Below are positions 1 to 6,216 of a stretch of DNA of 21,769 nucleotides, piece after piece (position 1 is the stretch's first letter; each line of letters opens with the position of its first letter). The stretch spans positions 1 to 21,769 of the forward strand of contig DASQHF010000112.1 in NCBI GenBank assembly GCA_035632215.1. Direction: 5' to 3'. This stretch comes from CAIYRG01 sp035632215. GTDB taxonomy: Bacteria; Pseudomonadota; Alphaproteobacteria; Micropepsales; Micropepsaceae. A model generated the notes under the pieces. It had not been told where the DNA came from. It searched no databases and saw nothing but the letters and a program-made list of their open reading frames with translations. The position numbers were made by a program, and so were the translations under genes.

Positions 1-7
1 AGGGAGG
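1..7 (+). promoter_or_regulatory. Ribosome binding site of the VOC gene
   Basis: AGGGAGG lies 5 bases before the GTG at position 13. This strong Shine-Dalgarno match decides the GTG start. The promoter lies outside the window. Confidence 0.75.
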
Positions 8-12
8 AACCC

Positions 13-834
13 GTGAAGAGATTTATCTTCGCTGCATTCGTTGTCGCGTCCGCGTTCGCCGCTGCGAGCGCGTCCGCACAGCCCGCTCCGTTCAACGCGA
101 CGGGTGTCACCATGGGTCACTGGCATCTCGCTTCCAAAGACGTGGAAGCGACCAAGAAGATCTATCTCGCGATGGGCGGGAAGCTCTACATGCCCGGCGG
201 CAATCCGCTGATGATGTTTCCCGGTCTCTACATCAACTTGAACCTCGGGACCGAGAAGGGCGAAGGCGGCAGCCAAGGCTCGGTCGTGAACCATGTCGGC
301 TTCATCGTCGACAACGTGCAGAAGCGCGTGGCCGAGTGGAAAGCCAAGGGCGTGAAAGTGCTCCCCGGCGGCAACAACCGTCAGGATCAGGCCTATGTCG
401 AGACGCCGGACGGCGTGCGCATGGAGATCCTCGAGGACAAGGCCCAGACCGTGCCGATCAAGGGCGAGCACGTGCATTTCTCCCTCCAGGAATCGGAAAT
501 CCCAAAGGCGCAGGCCTGGTACGCGAAGACGTTCGGCGGCAAGGCGGGAATGCGTAACGGCGCGCCGGTCGTCGATCTTCCCGGCGTCCAGCTCCGTTTC
601 GCCAAAGCCGACGCGAAACAGGTGCCCACGCGCGGGCGCGTGCTCGACCACATCGGCTTCGACGTCAAGGACCACGCCGCTTTCGTCAAGAAGATCCAGG
701 CCGAAGGCATCAAGCTGGACGAGCCCGTTCGCGCTAACCCGAACGGCAACACCATCACCTACATCACCGATCCCTGGGGCACGCGCATCGAGATCATTCA
801 GCGCGGAAACTTGGGACCCGAAGTGAAGTCGTAA
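13..834 (+). CDS. Exported tandem VOC-fold (glyoxalase/dioxygenase-like) protein
   Basis: This 273-residue protein starts at GTG behind a strong AGGGAGG. Residues 1-22 form a signal peptide ending in ASA, so the mature protein is probably periplasmic. Two VOC modules follow, at about residues 36-141 and 152-263. Each has the spaced His/His/Glu pattern expected of a metal site: H38, H94 and E138 in the first (GHWHL, NHVGF, MEIL), and H155, H213 and E260 in the second (HVHFSL, DHIGF, IEII). VOC enzymes include glyoxalases, extradiol dioxygenases and antibiotic-binding proteins. The substrate cannot be told from sequence, and an exported location is unusual for glyoxalase I. It is the last gene before a convergent small gene, and its upstream partners lie outside the window. 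The fold assignment is firm; the reaction is unknown. Confidence 0.85.
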   Translation: MKRFIFAAFVVASAFAAASASAQPAPFNATGVTMGHWHLASKDVEATKKIYLAMGGKLYMPGGNPLMMFPGLYINLNLGTEKGEGGSQGSVVNHVGFIVDNVQKRVAEWKAKGVKVLPGGNNRQDQAYVETPDGVRMEILEDKAQTVPIKGEHVHFSLQESEIPKAQAWYAKTFGGKAGMRNGAPVVDLPGVQLRFAKADAKQVPTRGRVLDHIGFDVKDHAAFVKKIQAEGIKLDEPVRANPNGNTITYITDPWGTRIEIIQRGNLGPEVKS

Positions 835-858
835 GCCACGACAGCGTCTCTGCGGGGC

Positions 859-879
859 GCGCGCGGTTGACCCGCGCGC
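859..879. terminator. GC-rich stem-loop between convergent genes
   Basis: GCGCGCGG (859-866) pairs with CCGCGCGC (872-879) around a 5-base loop. The stem lies 25 bases after the VOC stop and 17 bases past the end of the convergent gene. It may end transcription from both sides, but no T run follows. Confidence 0.4.
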
Positions 880-896
880 TCCGCGAGCGCCAGCCG

Positions 897-1211
897 TTAT
901 CTCTGCCCCTTGTCGTCTTCCTGCTTGTCCCAATCGCCCTCGAAGTCGGGCATCAGGGCAAGCAGTCCGAAGAACAGCCCCATGACGCAGAACAACTCGA
1001 GGAGCTCGGTCGTGCTCGGCCATTTGGGCGGGTGCAGCCGTTCTTTCTCAAGGCGCTCCTCGGGCGGAAGCGTCCAGCCCACCGGCATGGCACCCGGCGT
1101 CCCACAACGGATGGTTTCGCCCTCTCTCGTCTGGCAGGTGGGTGCCGCATTTGCCGCAGGCTGGATAAGCAGCAGCGCGCCGCTCAACACAGCGGGGATC
1201 AGCGCACGCAT
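897..1211 (-). CDS. Small exported or membrane protein of unknown function
   Basis: Taken from the ATG at 1211, this is a 104-residue protein. It has a clear signal peptide (residues 1-22, ending in ANA). A short extracytoplasmic part contains two cysteines (C26, C36) and a proline-rich stretch. A hydrophobic helix follows at about 69-88, and the tail is charged and acidic. An upstream ATG at 1307 would add 32 residues that hide the signal peptide, so the later start is preferred even though no good ribosome binding site precedes it. The layout suggests a protein anchored by its C-terminal helix with the middle outside the cytoplasm. I recognise no family. The gene converges on the VOC gene. 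Confidence 0.55.
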   Translation of the reverse strand: MRALIPAVLSGALLLIQPAANAAPTCQTREGETIRCGTPGAMPVGWTLPPEERLEKERLHPPKWPSTTELLELFCVMGLFFGLLALMPDFEGDWDKQEDDKGQR

Positions 1212-1398
1212 GACAAACGGTCGCACCGGGCTGTCCTCGGAAACCAAAGACGAATCGATATTACCAGCCTCGAAAAAGCGGTTCCACGATCGAGGGTTGC
1301 GCCGCATCCTCTTCGGCAGTGAGATTTCCGTGAGCGGACCATCGGAAGTCTAGGGTTTGTGCGCGCCTAGTGCTTGTGCACGCGGGTCAATTCCGCAC

Positions 1399-1830
1399 TC
1401 AGACGACTGCGGCAGACAGCCTCCCCACGGCCGGCGCGAGCTTCTTCCATAATTCTTCGTTGGAATTGGCCGTGAGGTCCTTGGCGATGATCTCCTTGAT
1501 CGAGGCCTTCACCTGCTCGGAGAGCACGATACGAAGCTCGCCCAGGCTCCGCCGCGGCGCGACCAGCAAGAGCTGATCGAAGGCGCGTTCGGCGTGGGCC
1601 CGATCCAGAGCCTCCGCGACCATATGGGCGAATTTGCGTTTCTCAAGCCTGTGGTAGTCGTGCTTGGGCTCAATCGTGTGACGTACGCCGGAAATGGTCG
1701 CGTGGACCACCTCGGAGGAAAGCTCTCCCGGACCCGTGGGCTTGAATCCCCTTTCCTCATAGCCGGGAGCGAAAAAACGCGCCCGCGCGCCATCCGAGAC
1801 CACGACCCAAAGACGCTTGCCAGCCTTCAT
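1399..1830 (-). CDS. Host-attachment / baeRF-like protein
   Basis: This 143-residue cytosolic protein opens with KRLWVVVSDGARARFF, the hallmark start of the family annotated as required for attachment to host cells (Pfam Host_attach). That family is related to the archaeal/eukaryotic release-factor-like baeRF group. The middle carries the typical HRLEKRKFA segment, then LLLVAPRRSLGELR and a C-terminal helix with the KDLT motif. The true biochemical role of the family is unsettled, and the attachment name comes from early work on plant-associated bacteria. A GGAGG lies about 8 bases before the ATG. A FixK/FNR-type box centred 58 bases upstream, with TAGGCT at the -10 position, predicts induction by the nearby Crp/Fnr regulator. 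Members are often found near stress-response genes, as here. Confidence 0.85.
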   Translation of the reverse strand: MKAGKRLWVVVSDGARARFFAPGYEERGFKPTGPGELSSEVVHATISGVRHTIEPKHDYHRLEKRKFAHMVAEALDRAHAERAFDQLLLVAPRRSLGELRIVLSEQVKASIKEIIAKDLTANSNEELWKKLAPAVGRLSAAVV

Positions 1831-1854
1831 GTCAATCCTCCGTCCTTAAGATAC

Positions 1855-1895
1855 AGCCTAACCCCATCGGCGGCATGGCCTTTGATCTTGCTCAA
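1855..1895 (-). promoter_or_regulatory. FixK/FNR-type promoter of the host-attachment gene
   Basis: The box at 1882-1895 reads TTGAGCAAGATCAA on the minus strand, fitting TTGA-N6-TCAA. A TAGGCT hexamer (1860 down to 1855) follows at the spacing expected of a class II activator site centred near -41.5. The predicted leader is about 17 nt. Confidence 0.65.
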
Positions 1896-1929
1896 AATCG
1901 CAACCTCGGACGGAATGGGCGATAAGAGA

Positions 1930-2322
1930 TCAATCTTGGGTACCGGGCGCACGCACGGGGCCGCCCAGCCGCGTTCCGTCGGCAAGCGTCGCAGCCACCA
2001 ACTGGCCGCCTCGCGAGCCGTCTTTCAAAGGATGGAACTCGATCGTCACCTTGTCGCCGGGTTTGACGCTGTCGGCGCGCCAGCCAAGCTTCGCGTCCTG
2101 CGCAATCGCCTGCATCTCGAAGGACCAATCCACCGGCTTGCCAGCCTCATCGGCCACGATGTGAATCCAGACATGCGGATTCGTCCATTCGAACTCCTTC
2201 ACGACGCCCATCCTCGTCATCATCTTCTCCGCGTCGAACATGGCGAAGGAGTGGTGGGCGGCAGCCGAAGTGATCGACAGCCCGGCCGCAATGGCCCCGA
2301 AAATGAGAGCTCTGCATTTCAT
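1930..2322 (-). CDS. DUF6152 family exported protein
   Basis: The start at 2322 is set by an AAGGAG 7 bases upstream and by the signal peptide it exposes (residues 1-22, ending in AAA). The mature protein begins with HHSFAMFD, the characteristic opening of DUF6152 proteins, and continues with FEWTNPHVWIHI and VKPGDKVTIEFHPLKDG. At 130 residues it has the usual size for the family, and a compact periplasmic beta-rich domain is likely. The function is unknown. DUF6152 genes are often found with exported proteins of the kind seen at 8-15 kb in this window. It is divergent from the alcohol dehydrogenase gene, and the FixK/FNR box between them is too far away for a standard activator arrangement on this side. 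Confidence 0.8.
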   Translation of the reverse strand: MKCRALIFGAIAAGLSITSAAAHHSFAMFDAEKMMTRMGVVKEFEWTNPHVWIHIVADEAGKPVDWSFEMQAIAQDAKLGWRADSVKPGDKVTIEFHPLKDGSRGGQLVAATLADGTRLGGPVRAPGTQD

Positions 2323-2443
2323 CGGTTCACTCCTTGGGCTTGTGCAGGAATAGAATGCGTTTTCCGCAAATGATCTAGGCACCTGCGAACTTCGAGAAAA
2401 GGACCGTCCGATGCTCCTGCCGCGTTTCTTTCTTTGATTGATC

Positions 2444-2457
2444 TTGATCCAGATCAA
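2444..2457. promoter_or_regulatory. Perfect FixK/FNR box close to the dehydrogenase start
   Basis: TTGATCCAGATCAA is a full match to TTGAT-N4-ATCAA. Its centre is only about 30 bases before the ATG at 2480, so an activator at -41.5 would put the transcript start inside the gene. No -10-like hexamer lies at the expected distance on either strand. Repression or another arrangement is possible. Confidence 0.6.
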
Positions 2458-2479
2458 AGCAGACGATGAGGTTCATTCC

Positions 2480-3463
2480 ATGCGCGCCATGAGACTCGAG
2501 CGCCCGAATACGCCGCTGAAGCTGACCGACCTCGAGGCGCTTCCGCCGGGCGAGGGTCAGGTGCGCATCGAAGTCTTAAGCTGTGGCGTCTGCCGCACGG
2601 ACCTTCATGTCGTCGATGGCGAGCTTGACCAACCGACGCTTCCCATCGTGCCCGGGCATGAGGTGATCGGAAGGATACGTGCGCTCGGCAAAGGCGTGAG
2701 GGGTTTCCGATTGGGCGAGCGCGTCGGGGTACCCTGGCTCGGCTGGACGTGCGGCGCTTGCGAATTCTGCTTGCGCGGCGAGGAAAACCTTTGCCCTTTC
2801 GCGCGCTTCACCGGCTACCAGATCGATGGCGGATACGCGGCCGAGACGACCGCCGACGCGCGCTACGTCTTCAAGGTGCCGGGAAATTACACGGACGAAG
2901 CCGCCGCGCCGTTGATGTGTGCCGGCCTCATCGGCTGGCGCTCGCTGAAAGCAGCGGGCGAGGCGAAGCGGATCGGTCTTTACGGCTTTGGCGCGGCGGC
3001 CCACATCGTCGCGCAGGTGGCAAGAGCGCGCGGACAGGAGGTGTTCGCCTTTGTCCGTCCGGGCGACGAGAAGGCCCGAGCCTTTGCCTTCGAGATGGGC
3101 GCAGTGTGGGCCGGCGATTCCGATCGCCCGCCGCCCCAGCCGCTCGATGCAACGATTCTATTCGCGCCGGTGGGCGCTCTCGTGCCGCATGCCTTGCGGG
3201 CGATCCGACCCGGTGGAACGGCCGTTTGCGCCGGCATCCATATGAGCGATATCCCCTCTTTTCCTTATGAGATTTTGTGGAAGGAGAGGGAGCTGCGCTC
3301 GGTCGCCAATCTCACGCGCCGCGATGGCAAGGAGTTCCTCGCCTTCGCCGCCAAAACCAGAATCGAGACCAAGACCACGCACTACCCGCTCGCCGACGCC
3401 AATGAGGCTTTGTCCGATTTGCGGAAGGGGCAGCTCACCGGGGCGGCGGTGCTCATCCCGTGA
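2480..3463 (+). CDS. Zinc-dependent alcohol dehydrogenase
   Basis: This 327-residue medium-chain dehydrogenase oxidises an alcohol, or reduces an aldehyde, with NAD(P). The catalytic zinc ligands are visible as C38 (CGVCRTD), H60 (PGHE) and C147 (LMCAG). The four structural zinc cysteines are C91, C94, C97 and C105. The dinucleotide-binding turn is GFGAAAH at about 169-175. It resembles the AdhA-like zinc-binding family, slightly shorter than classical enzymes. The start at 2480 gives the typical MRAM opening; GATGAGG is a weak upstream match, and ATG 2489 is an alternative. A FixK/FNR box lies just upstream, in keeping with fermentative or low-oxygen use, although its position is odd. The actual substrate is not determined by sequence. 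Confidence 0.93.
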   Translation: MRAMRLERPNTPLKLTDLEALPPGEGQVRIEVLSCGVCRTDLHVVDGELDQPTLPIVPGHEVIGRIRALGKGVRGFRLGERVGVPWLGWTCGACEFCLRGEENLCPFARFTGYQIDGGYAAETTADARYVFKVPGNYTDEAAAPLMCAGLIGWRSLKAAGEAKRIGLYGFGAAAHIVAQVARARGQEVFAFVRPGDEKARAFAFEMGAVWAGDSDRPPPQPLDATILFAPVGALVPHALRAIRPGGTAVCAGIHMSDIPSFPYEILWKERELRSVANLTRRDGKEFLAFAAKTRIETKTTHYPLADANEALSDLRKGQLTGAAVLIP

Positions 3464-3493
3464 ACGCATCAGAGCTGAAAATTCCGCCCGCGT

Positions 3494-3535
3494 TTGATCC
3501 GGATCAAAGCCGCACGAGGGTCTCGAAGATAGGTC
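3494..3535 (+). promoter_or_regulatory. FixK/FNR-type promoter of the 74-residue protein gene
   Basis: The box TTGATCCGGATCAA (3494-3507) is a perfect palindromic match. TAGGTC at 3530-3535 sits at the -10 position for a site centred near -41.5. The predicted transcript start is near 3542, about 18 bases before the GTG start. Confidence 0.65.
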
Positions 3536-3559
3536 TTGCTCCAAGGAGTAATACCCATC

Positions 3560-3784
3560 GTGTCGGACGCCTCAGCCGAAATTGCCCGCATAGACGGCGT
3601 CATCGCTGATGCTGAGCGTTGCATCGCGCGTCAGCGTCAGATGCTGGCGAATATGACCTCCGAAGGAAAGGTGACCGAAGAGGCGGAGCTCGCGCTCGAC
3701 TTGATGGTCGGCACGCTCAGCTATCTTCAGCATTTACGGCTCAGCATCCAGACGCTCTTCCCCGGAACGAACGCGAACGCCTAA
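3560..3784 (+). CDS. Small helical protein of unknown function, FixK-box controlled
   Basis: The protein has 74 residues from GTG at 3560. AAGGAG lies at 3543-3548, about 11 bases upstream, a slightly long spacing. An ATG at 3536 would lie at or before the predicted transcript start, so it is rejected. The product is cytosolic, with no signal or membrane helix. It is almost all helix: an Ile/Ala/Arg-rich first helix (IARIDGVIADAERCIARQRQML), a short linker and a second Leu-rich helix ending in LFPGTNANA. It looks like a helical hairpin that could dimerise. I recognise no family. It lies between the dehydrogenase and the regulator gene, and its own FixK/FNR promoter points to a role in the same response. 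Confidence 0.7.
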   Translation: MSDASAEIARIDGVIADAERCIARQRQMLANMTSEGKVTEEAELALDLMVGTLSYLQHLRLSIQTLFPGTNANA

Positions 3785-3822
3785 CGGCACCGGTACGAGC
3801 CGGGATTTTCCAGGCTTTCCGA

Positions 3823-3841
3823 GGGTATCTACGTAATACCC
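3823..3841. promoter_or_regulatory. Dyad upstream of the Crp/Fnr regulator gene
   Basis: GGGTAT (3823-3828) and ATACCC (3836-3841) form an inverted repeat around TACGTA, about 80 bases before the regulator start. It differs from the FixK/FNR boxes nearby. It resembles a response-regulator operator of the FixJ/NarL type, but that reading is only a guess from general form. Confidence 0.4.
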
Positions 3842-3920
3842 CCTAGGGATGTTTCCTGAATTTTTTCACGGTCTTACGCGGTGCATGCTTCTCCCGTTCG
3901 AAGCACAAGGGAGCACCGAA

Positions 3921-4658
3921 ATGTCTGCCGCTCAAGTAATCAGCCGCGCTCGGCTTCCCTCCCCCCAAGCTCCAGCCTGGCTGGCGGCGGACAGCGCCAA
4001 GTTCGGTGCTCCTCTTGGCGCGGATGAAGATACGCGTGCGCTCGCGAGCATCGCCATCAAAGTCCGCGTGGCACGCAACGAAGCGATCTACAGCGAGGGC
4101 GATACATCCGATTATGCCTACAAGGTGGTGAGCGGCGTCGTGCGATTGAGCCGCCATTTCGCCGACGGCCGACGGCAGATTGTCCAGTTTCTCTTCTCTT
4201 CGGACTTTTTCAACATCATGGGATCGGGCGAGCACGGCTTCACCGCCGAAGCGGTGAGCGATGTCGTGCTGATGAAATATCCGCAGCGGGCATTCGCCAA
4301 GCTCGCGGACGAGCACGTTACGATCCAGCAGCGTTTCCTCAATCTCTTGTCGCTGCGCCTGAACGACATCCAGAGTCATCTCATGATGCTTGGCCGCCAA
4401 AGCGCGAAAGAACGCGTCGCTTCGTTCCTCCTGAAGCTCGCGGAGCGCACCGGCTCAGAGGACGATGAGATCATCGACTTACCGATGGGCCGCCAGGACA
4501 TCGCGGACTATCTTGGCCTGAGAATCGAGACCGTCTCCCGCGTCTTCAGCGAGATGAAACAGGATCGCCTGATCGATGCGCGCAATCTCTATCAGTTCGC
4601 TCTGATCGATTCCGACGGCCTCCAGGCGATAGCAGACGGCGAAGAAACCGAAGAGTGA
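3921..4658 (+). CDS. Crp/Fnr family transcription regulator (FixK-like)
   Basis: The start at 3921 follows an AAGGGA about 11 bases upstream and gives 245 residues. The N-terminal half is a cyclic-nucleotide-binding-type beta roll (about 40-130; YSEGDTSDYAYKVVSG). The long dimer helix spans about 131-160, and the winged helix-turn-helix about 188-225. The recognition helix carries E203, S206 and R207 (ETVSR), the FNR/FixK residues that read TTGA half-sites. The protein contains no cysteine at all. It therefore cannot hold the FNR iron-sulfur cluster or use thiol sensing, and it most resembles FixK-type proteins that act without their own oxygen sensor. Seven matching boxes within 3.5 kb make it the likely local regulator. 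Its own promoter lacks such a box but has a different dyad. A 46-residue gene follows after 12 bases. Confidence 0.92.
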   Translation: MSAAQVISRARLPSPQAPAWLAADSAKFGAPLGADEDTRALASIAIKVRVARNEAIYSEGDTSDYAYKVVSGVVRLSRHFADGRRQIVQFLFSSDFFNIMGSGEHGFTAEAVSDVVLMKYPQRAFAKLADEHVTIQQRFLNLLSLRLNDIQSHLMMLGRQSAKERVASFLLKLAERTGSEDDEIIDLPMGRQDIADYLGLRIETVSRVFSEMKQDRLIDARNLYQFALIDSDGLQAIADGEETEE

Positions 4659-4670
4659 AAGGCGCAGGAA

Positions 4671-4811
4671 ATGGTGTCCGCCGGCTACGAACCGATCATC
4701 CGTCCTGACGCGAGCATGCGGCTCGGATGGCCGATGATTTGGACCTGCGCATCGCTTGTTTCGCTTAGCGTCGGCATGGCCCTGCTGACGGCTGCTCTCT
4801 ACATCCCTTAA
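4671..4811 (+). CDS. 46-residue single-pass membrane protein after the regulator
   Basis: This short reading frame starts at ATG 4671, with an AGGAA directly upstream and only 12 bases after the regulator's stop, so it is probably cotranscribed. It has a charged N-terminal part (YEPIIRPDASMRLGWP) and one hydrophobic helix at about residues 21-44 (MIWTCASLVSLSVGMALLTA), ending LYIP. It has no relative that I recognise. A small membrane peptide next to a regulator could modulate a membrane partner, but that is a guess. The supporting evidence is the frame, the binding site, the spacing and the hydrophobic profile. Confidence 0.55.
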   Translation: MVSAGYEPIIRPDASMRLGWPMIWTCASLVSLSVGMALLTAALYIP

Positions 4812-4851
4812 GAAAACAAACGCGTTTCTTGCTGGAATTTGCGGCGTGGCG

Positions 4852-5271
4852 CTAGCGCATGTGCTCCCATAGCGCGCGCTCTTCCTCGAAGCGGTCTTGT
4901 TCGTTCGCCTTGAAGTCGCCCCGCGAGACGATGCCGACGATCTTCTCGTTCTTAACCACGGGCACGTGGCGAAAGCCGCCGTCCCACATCAGACGAAGGG
5001 CATCGATCGCGGTCATCTCCGGCGACATGGTGGTCGGATTGCGGGTCATCGCGTCCTTGAGCCTGGTCTTGGCCGGACTCTTGCCTGCCGCCACGATGCG
5101 GTTGACCGCGTCGCGCCCAGTAAAAATTCCAACAAGACTGCCCGCGTCGTCGCAGACGAGAACGGCTCCGACCTTCCGGTCCCGCATGGACTCGCAGGCA
5201 TCCTTCACCGTGTTGGAGGGGCCAAGCTTCAAGGGACGCTGATTGCAAACGATATCGGACAAGTGGCGCAC
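4852..5271 (-). CDS. Two-CBS-domain protein
   Basis: The start is set at GTG 5271 because GGAGG lies 5 bases before it. An earlier GTG at 5283 has no binding site. The 139-residue product is a stand-alone pair of CBS domains, about residues 4-60 and 70-125. Typical motifs are VKDACESMRDRKVGAVLV, LVGIFTGRDAVNRIV, MTRNPTTMSPEMTAIDAL and GFRHVPVV...IVGIVSRGDFK. Such proteins form dimers that bind adenine nucleotides and often report energy state. A FixK/FNR-type box and -10 lie directly upstream, with a predicted leader of about 20 nt. The gene is divergent from a 53-residue membrane protein gene with its own box. The ligand is unknown. Confidence 0.9.
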   Translation of the reverse strand: MRHLSDIVCNQRPLKLGPSNTVKDACESMRDRKVGAVLVCDDAGSLVGIFTGRDAVNRIVAAGKSPAKTRLKDAMTRNPTTMSPEMTAIDALRLMWDGGFRHVPVVKNEKIVGIVSRGDFKANEQDRFEEERALWEHMR

Positions 5272-5298
5272 GAGAACCTCCACGCGTAAACAAATAAA

Positions 5299-5339
5299 AG
5301 GATAGCTCCAGACAGAGGAGATCCATTGATTTGTCGCAA
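5299..5339 (-). promoter_or_regulatory. FixK/FNR-type promoter of the CBS gene
   Basis: On the minus strand the box reads TTGCGACAAATCAA (5326-5339), one base off TTGA-N6-TCAA in the left half. TATCCT (5304 down to 5299) follows at 22 bases, the same spacing as at the other promoters in this cluster. Confidence 0.6.
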
Positions 5340-5353
5340 ATGCGAGAGGAAAT

Positions 5354-5395
5354 CTGATCTGGATCAGAATTGCTTCGGGTCGACGGCGCTAGAAA
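5354..5395 (+). promoter_or_regulatory. FixK/FNR-type promoter of the 53-residue membrane protein
   Basis: The box CTGATCTGGATCAG (5354-5367) is a symmetric variant of TTGAT-N4-ATCAA. TAGAAA at 5390-5395 sits at the -10 position. The predicted transcript start is near 5402, about 19 bases before the ATG. Confidence 0.6.
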
Positions 5396-5420
5396 GAGAT
5401 CGTCTCAAATGGAGAAGATC

Positions 5421-5582
5421 ATGAGGGCACAAGCAACATCCTCCGGCGCAATGTTCTGGTATGCGATCCTGCTAGCGATAATCGTCGCGATGCTGGTTTT
5501 CACGCTATCGCGTCCCGCCGCCGAAACGCCCGCACCTGTGCAGGCGGCGACAACGACGCTCGCTACTCCCCCGGGCAACTGA
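5421..5582 (+). CDS. 53-residue membrane protein with FixK-type promoter
   Basis: GGAG at 5411-5414 lies 6 bases before the ATG at 5421, which fixes the start. An earlier in-frame ATG at 5409 has no binding site. The protein has a short polar start, one strong hydrophobic helix at about residues 11-29 (MFWYAILLAIIVAMLVFTL), then an Arg and an Ala/Pro/Thr-rich tail to residue 53. This suggests a single-pass inner-membrane protein with the tail outside. No family is recognised. The gene ends 3 bases before a convergent lipoprotein gene. Its own FixK/FNR box suggests expression with the rest of the regulon. Confidence 0.7.
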   Translation: MRAQATSSGAMFWYAILLAIIVAMLVFTLSRPAAETPAPVQAATTTLATPPGN

Positions 5583-5585
5583 CGA

Positions 5586-6137
5586 TTATTGGGGCGCGGC
5601 TGCTGCGGCTTGCTCACGGTGAGGAGACGCAGGCGATTCGCAGCCCATGTGTTCGCCCATCCCTTTCAGATAGGCGCGCCGGACCGAGCCCGCGAGCTGT
5701 GCCTGACTGATGGTCTTGCTGCGCTCCTCCGCGCCTGATACGCGCCGGACCACACCGCGATACGGAATGAAGCCCGATGCCGTGTCGCGCGCTGCTCCAA
5801 GAACGGTGTCCGACGTGGCTTTCTTGATGCTGTCCTTTTTGGCGGGAGCAATATCGAGATCAGGACCGAGCACACCGTCGAGCTCGGCAATTTCCGCATT
5901 GAGCTCGTGGCAGTCGACGTCCGCGGGCAACGCGTAAGGATCGGAACGCACCTTCAGGAGAAGGGGCGAAATCTTATCCTGCGCCAGGTTGAGGTCTCGA
6001 AGCGGTTGCTTGAGAGCGTCCTCGACCTTGGACGTGGTGATGGACGCGTCGTCTGAGCGTAGGGATCTGGTTGCGCAAGCGGTCGCAGCAACAAGGACCG
6101 CGGTCAGCGTCAGTGCGCGTCTTGCGATCATGTTCAT
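5586..6137 (-). CDS. Probable lipoprotein of unknown function
   Basis: The product has 183 residues from ATG 6137, with GGAGG about 9 bases upstream; ATG 6131 is an alternative. The N-terminus is a signal sequence with a candidate lipidation cysteine at residue 21 (VAATAC), although the lipobox is not ideal. The rest is soluble and largely helical. It contains KVEDALKQPLRDLNLAQDKISPLLL, a DVDCHELNAEIAELDGVLGPDLD segment and a later SGFIPYRGVVRRVSGAE stretch. The tail is Ala-rich. It resembles uncharacterised proteobacterial lipoproteins, but I cannot name the family. A FixK/FNR-type box centred about 64 bases upstream suggests control by the local regulator. Confidence 0.75.
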   Translation of the reverse strand: MNMIARRALTLTAVLVAATACATRSLRSDDASITTSKVEDALKQPLRDLNLAQDKISPLLLKVRSDPYALPADVDCHELNAEIAELDGVLGPDLDIAPAKKDSIKKATSDTVLGAARDTASGFIPYRGVVRRVSGAEERSKTISQAQLAGSVRRAYLKGMGEHMGCESPASPHREQAAAAAPQ

Positions 6138-6165
6138 GGAATGAGCCCTCCAGGCTGCAGGCTGA

Positions 6166-6207
6166 AGCTTGGCCATTTGCCCGAGGGACGACTTTGATCT
6201 GGCGCAA
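6166..6207 (-). promoter_or_regulatory. FixK/FNR-type promoter of the lipoprotein gene
   Basis: On the minus strand the box reads TTGCGCCAGATCAA (6194-6207). CAAGCT (6171 down to 6166) is a weak hexamer at the common -10 distance. The box also lies just past the end of the EamA gene, so the lipoprotein gene appears to have its own promoter. Confidence 0.5.
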
Positions 6208-6216
6208 AGATGGAGG

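Noticed and set aside
3849..3920. An earlier ATG (3849) for the Crp/Fnr regulator, adding 24 residues with a cysteine
   Set aside because: It has no binding site; the AAGGGA before 3921 and the family boundary favour the later start.
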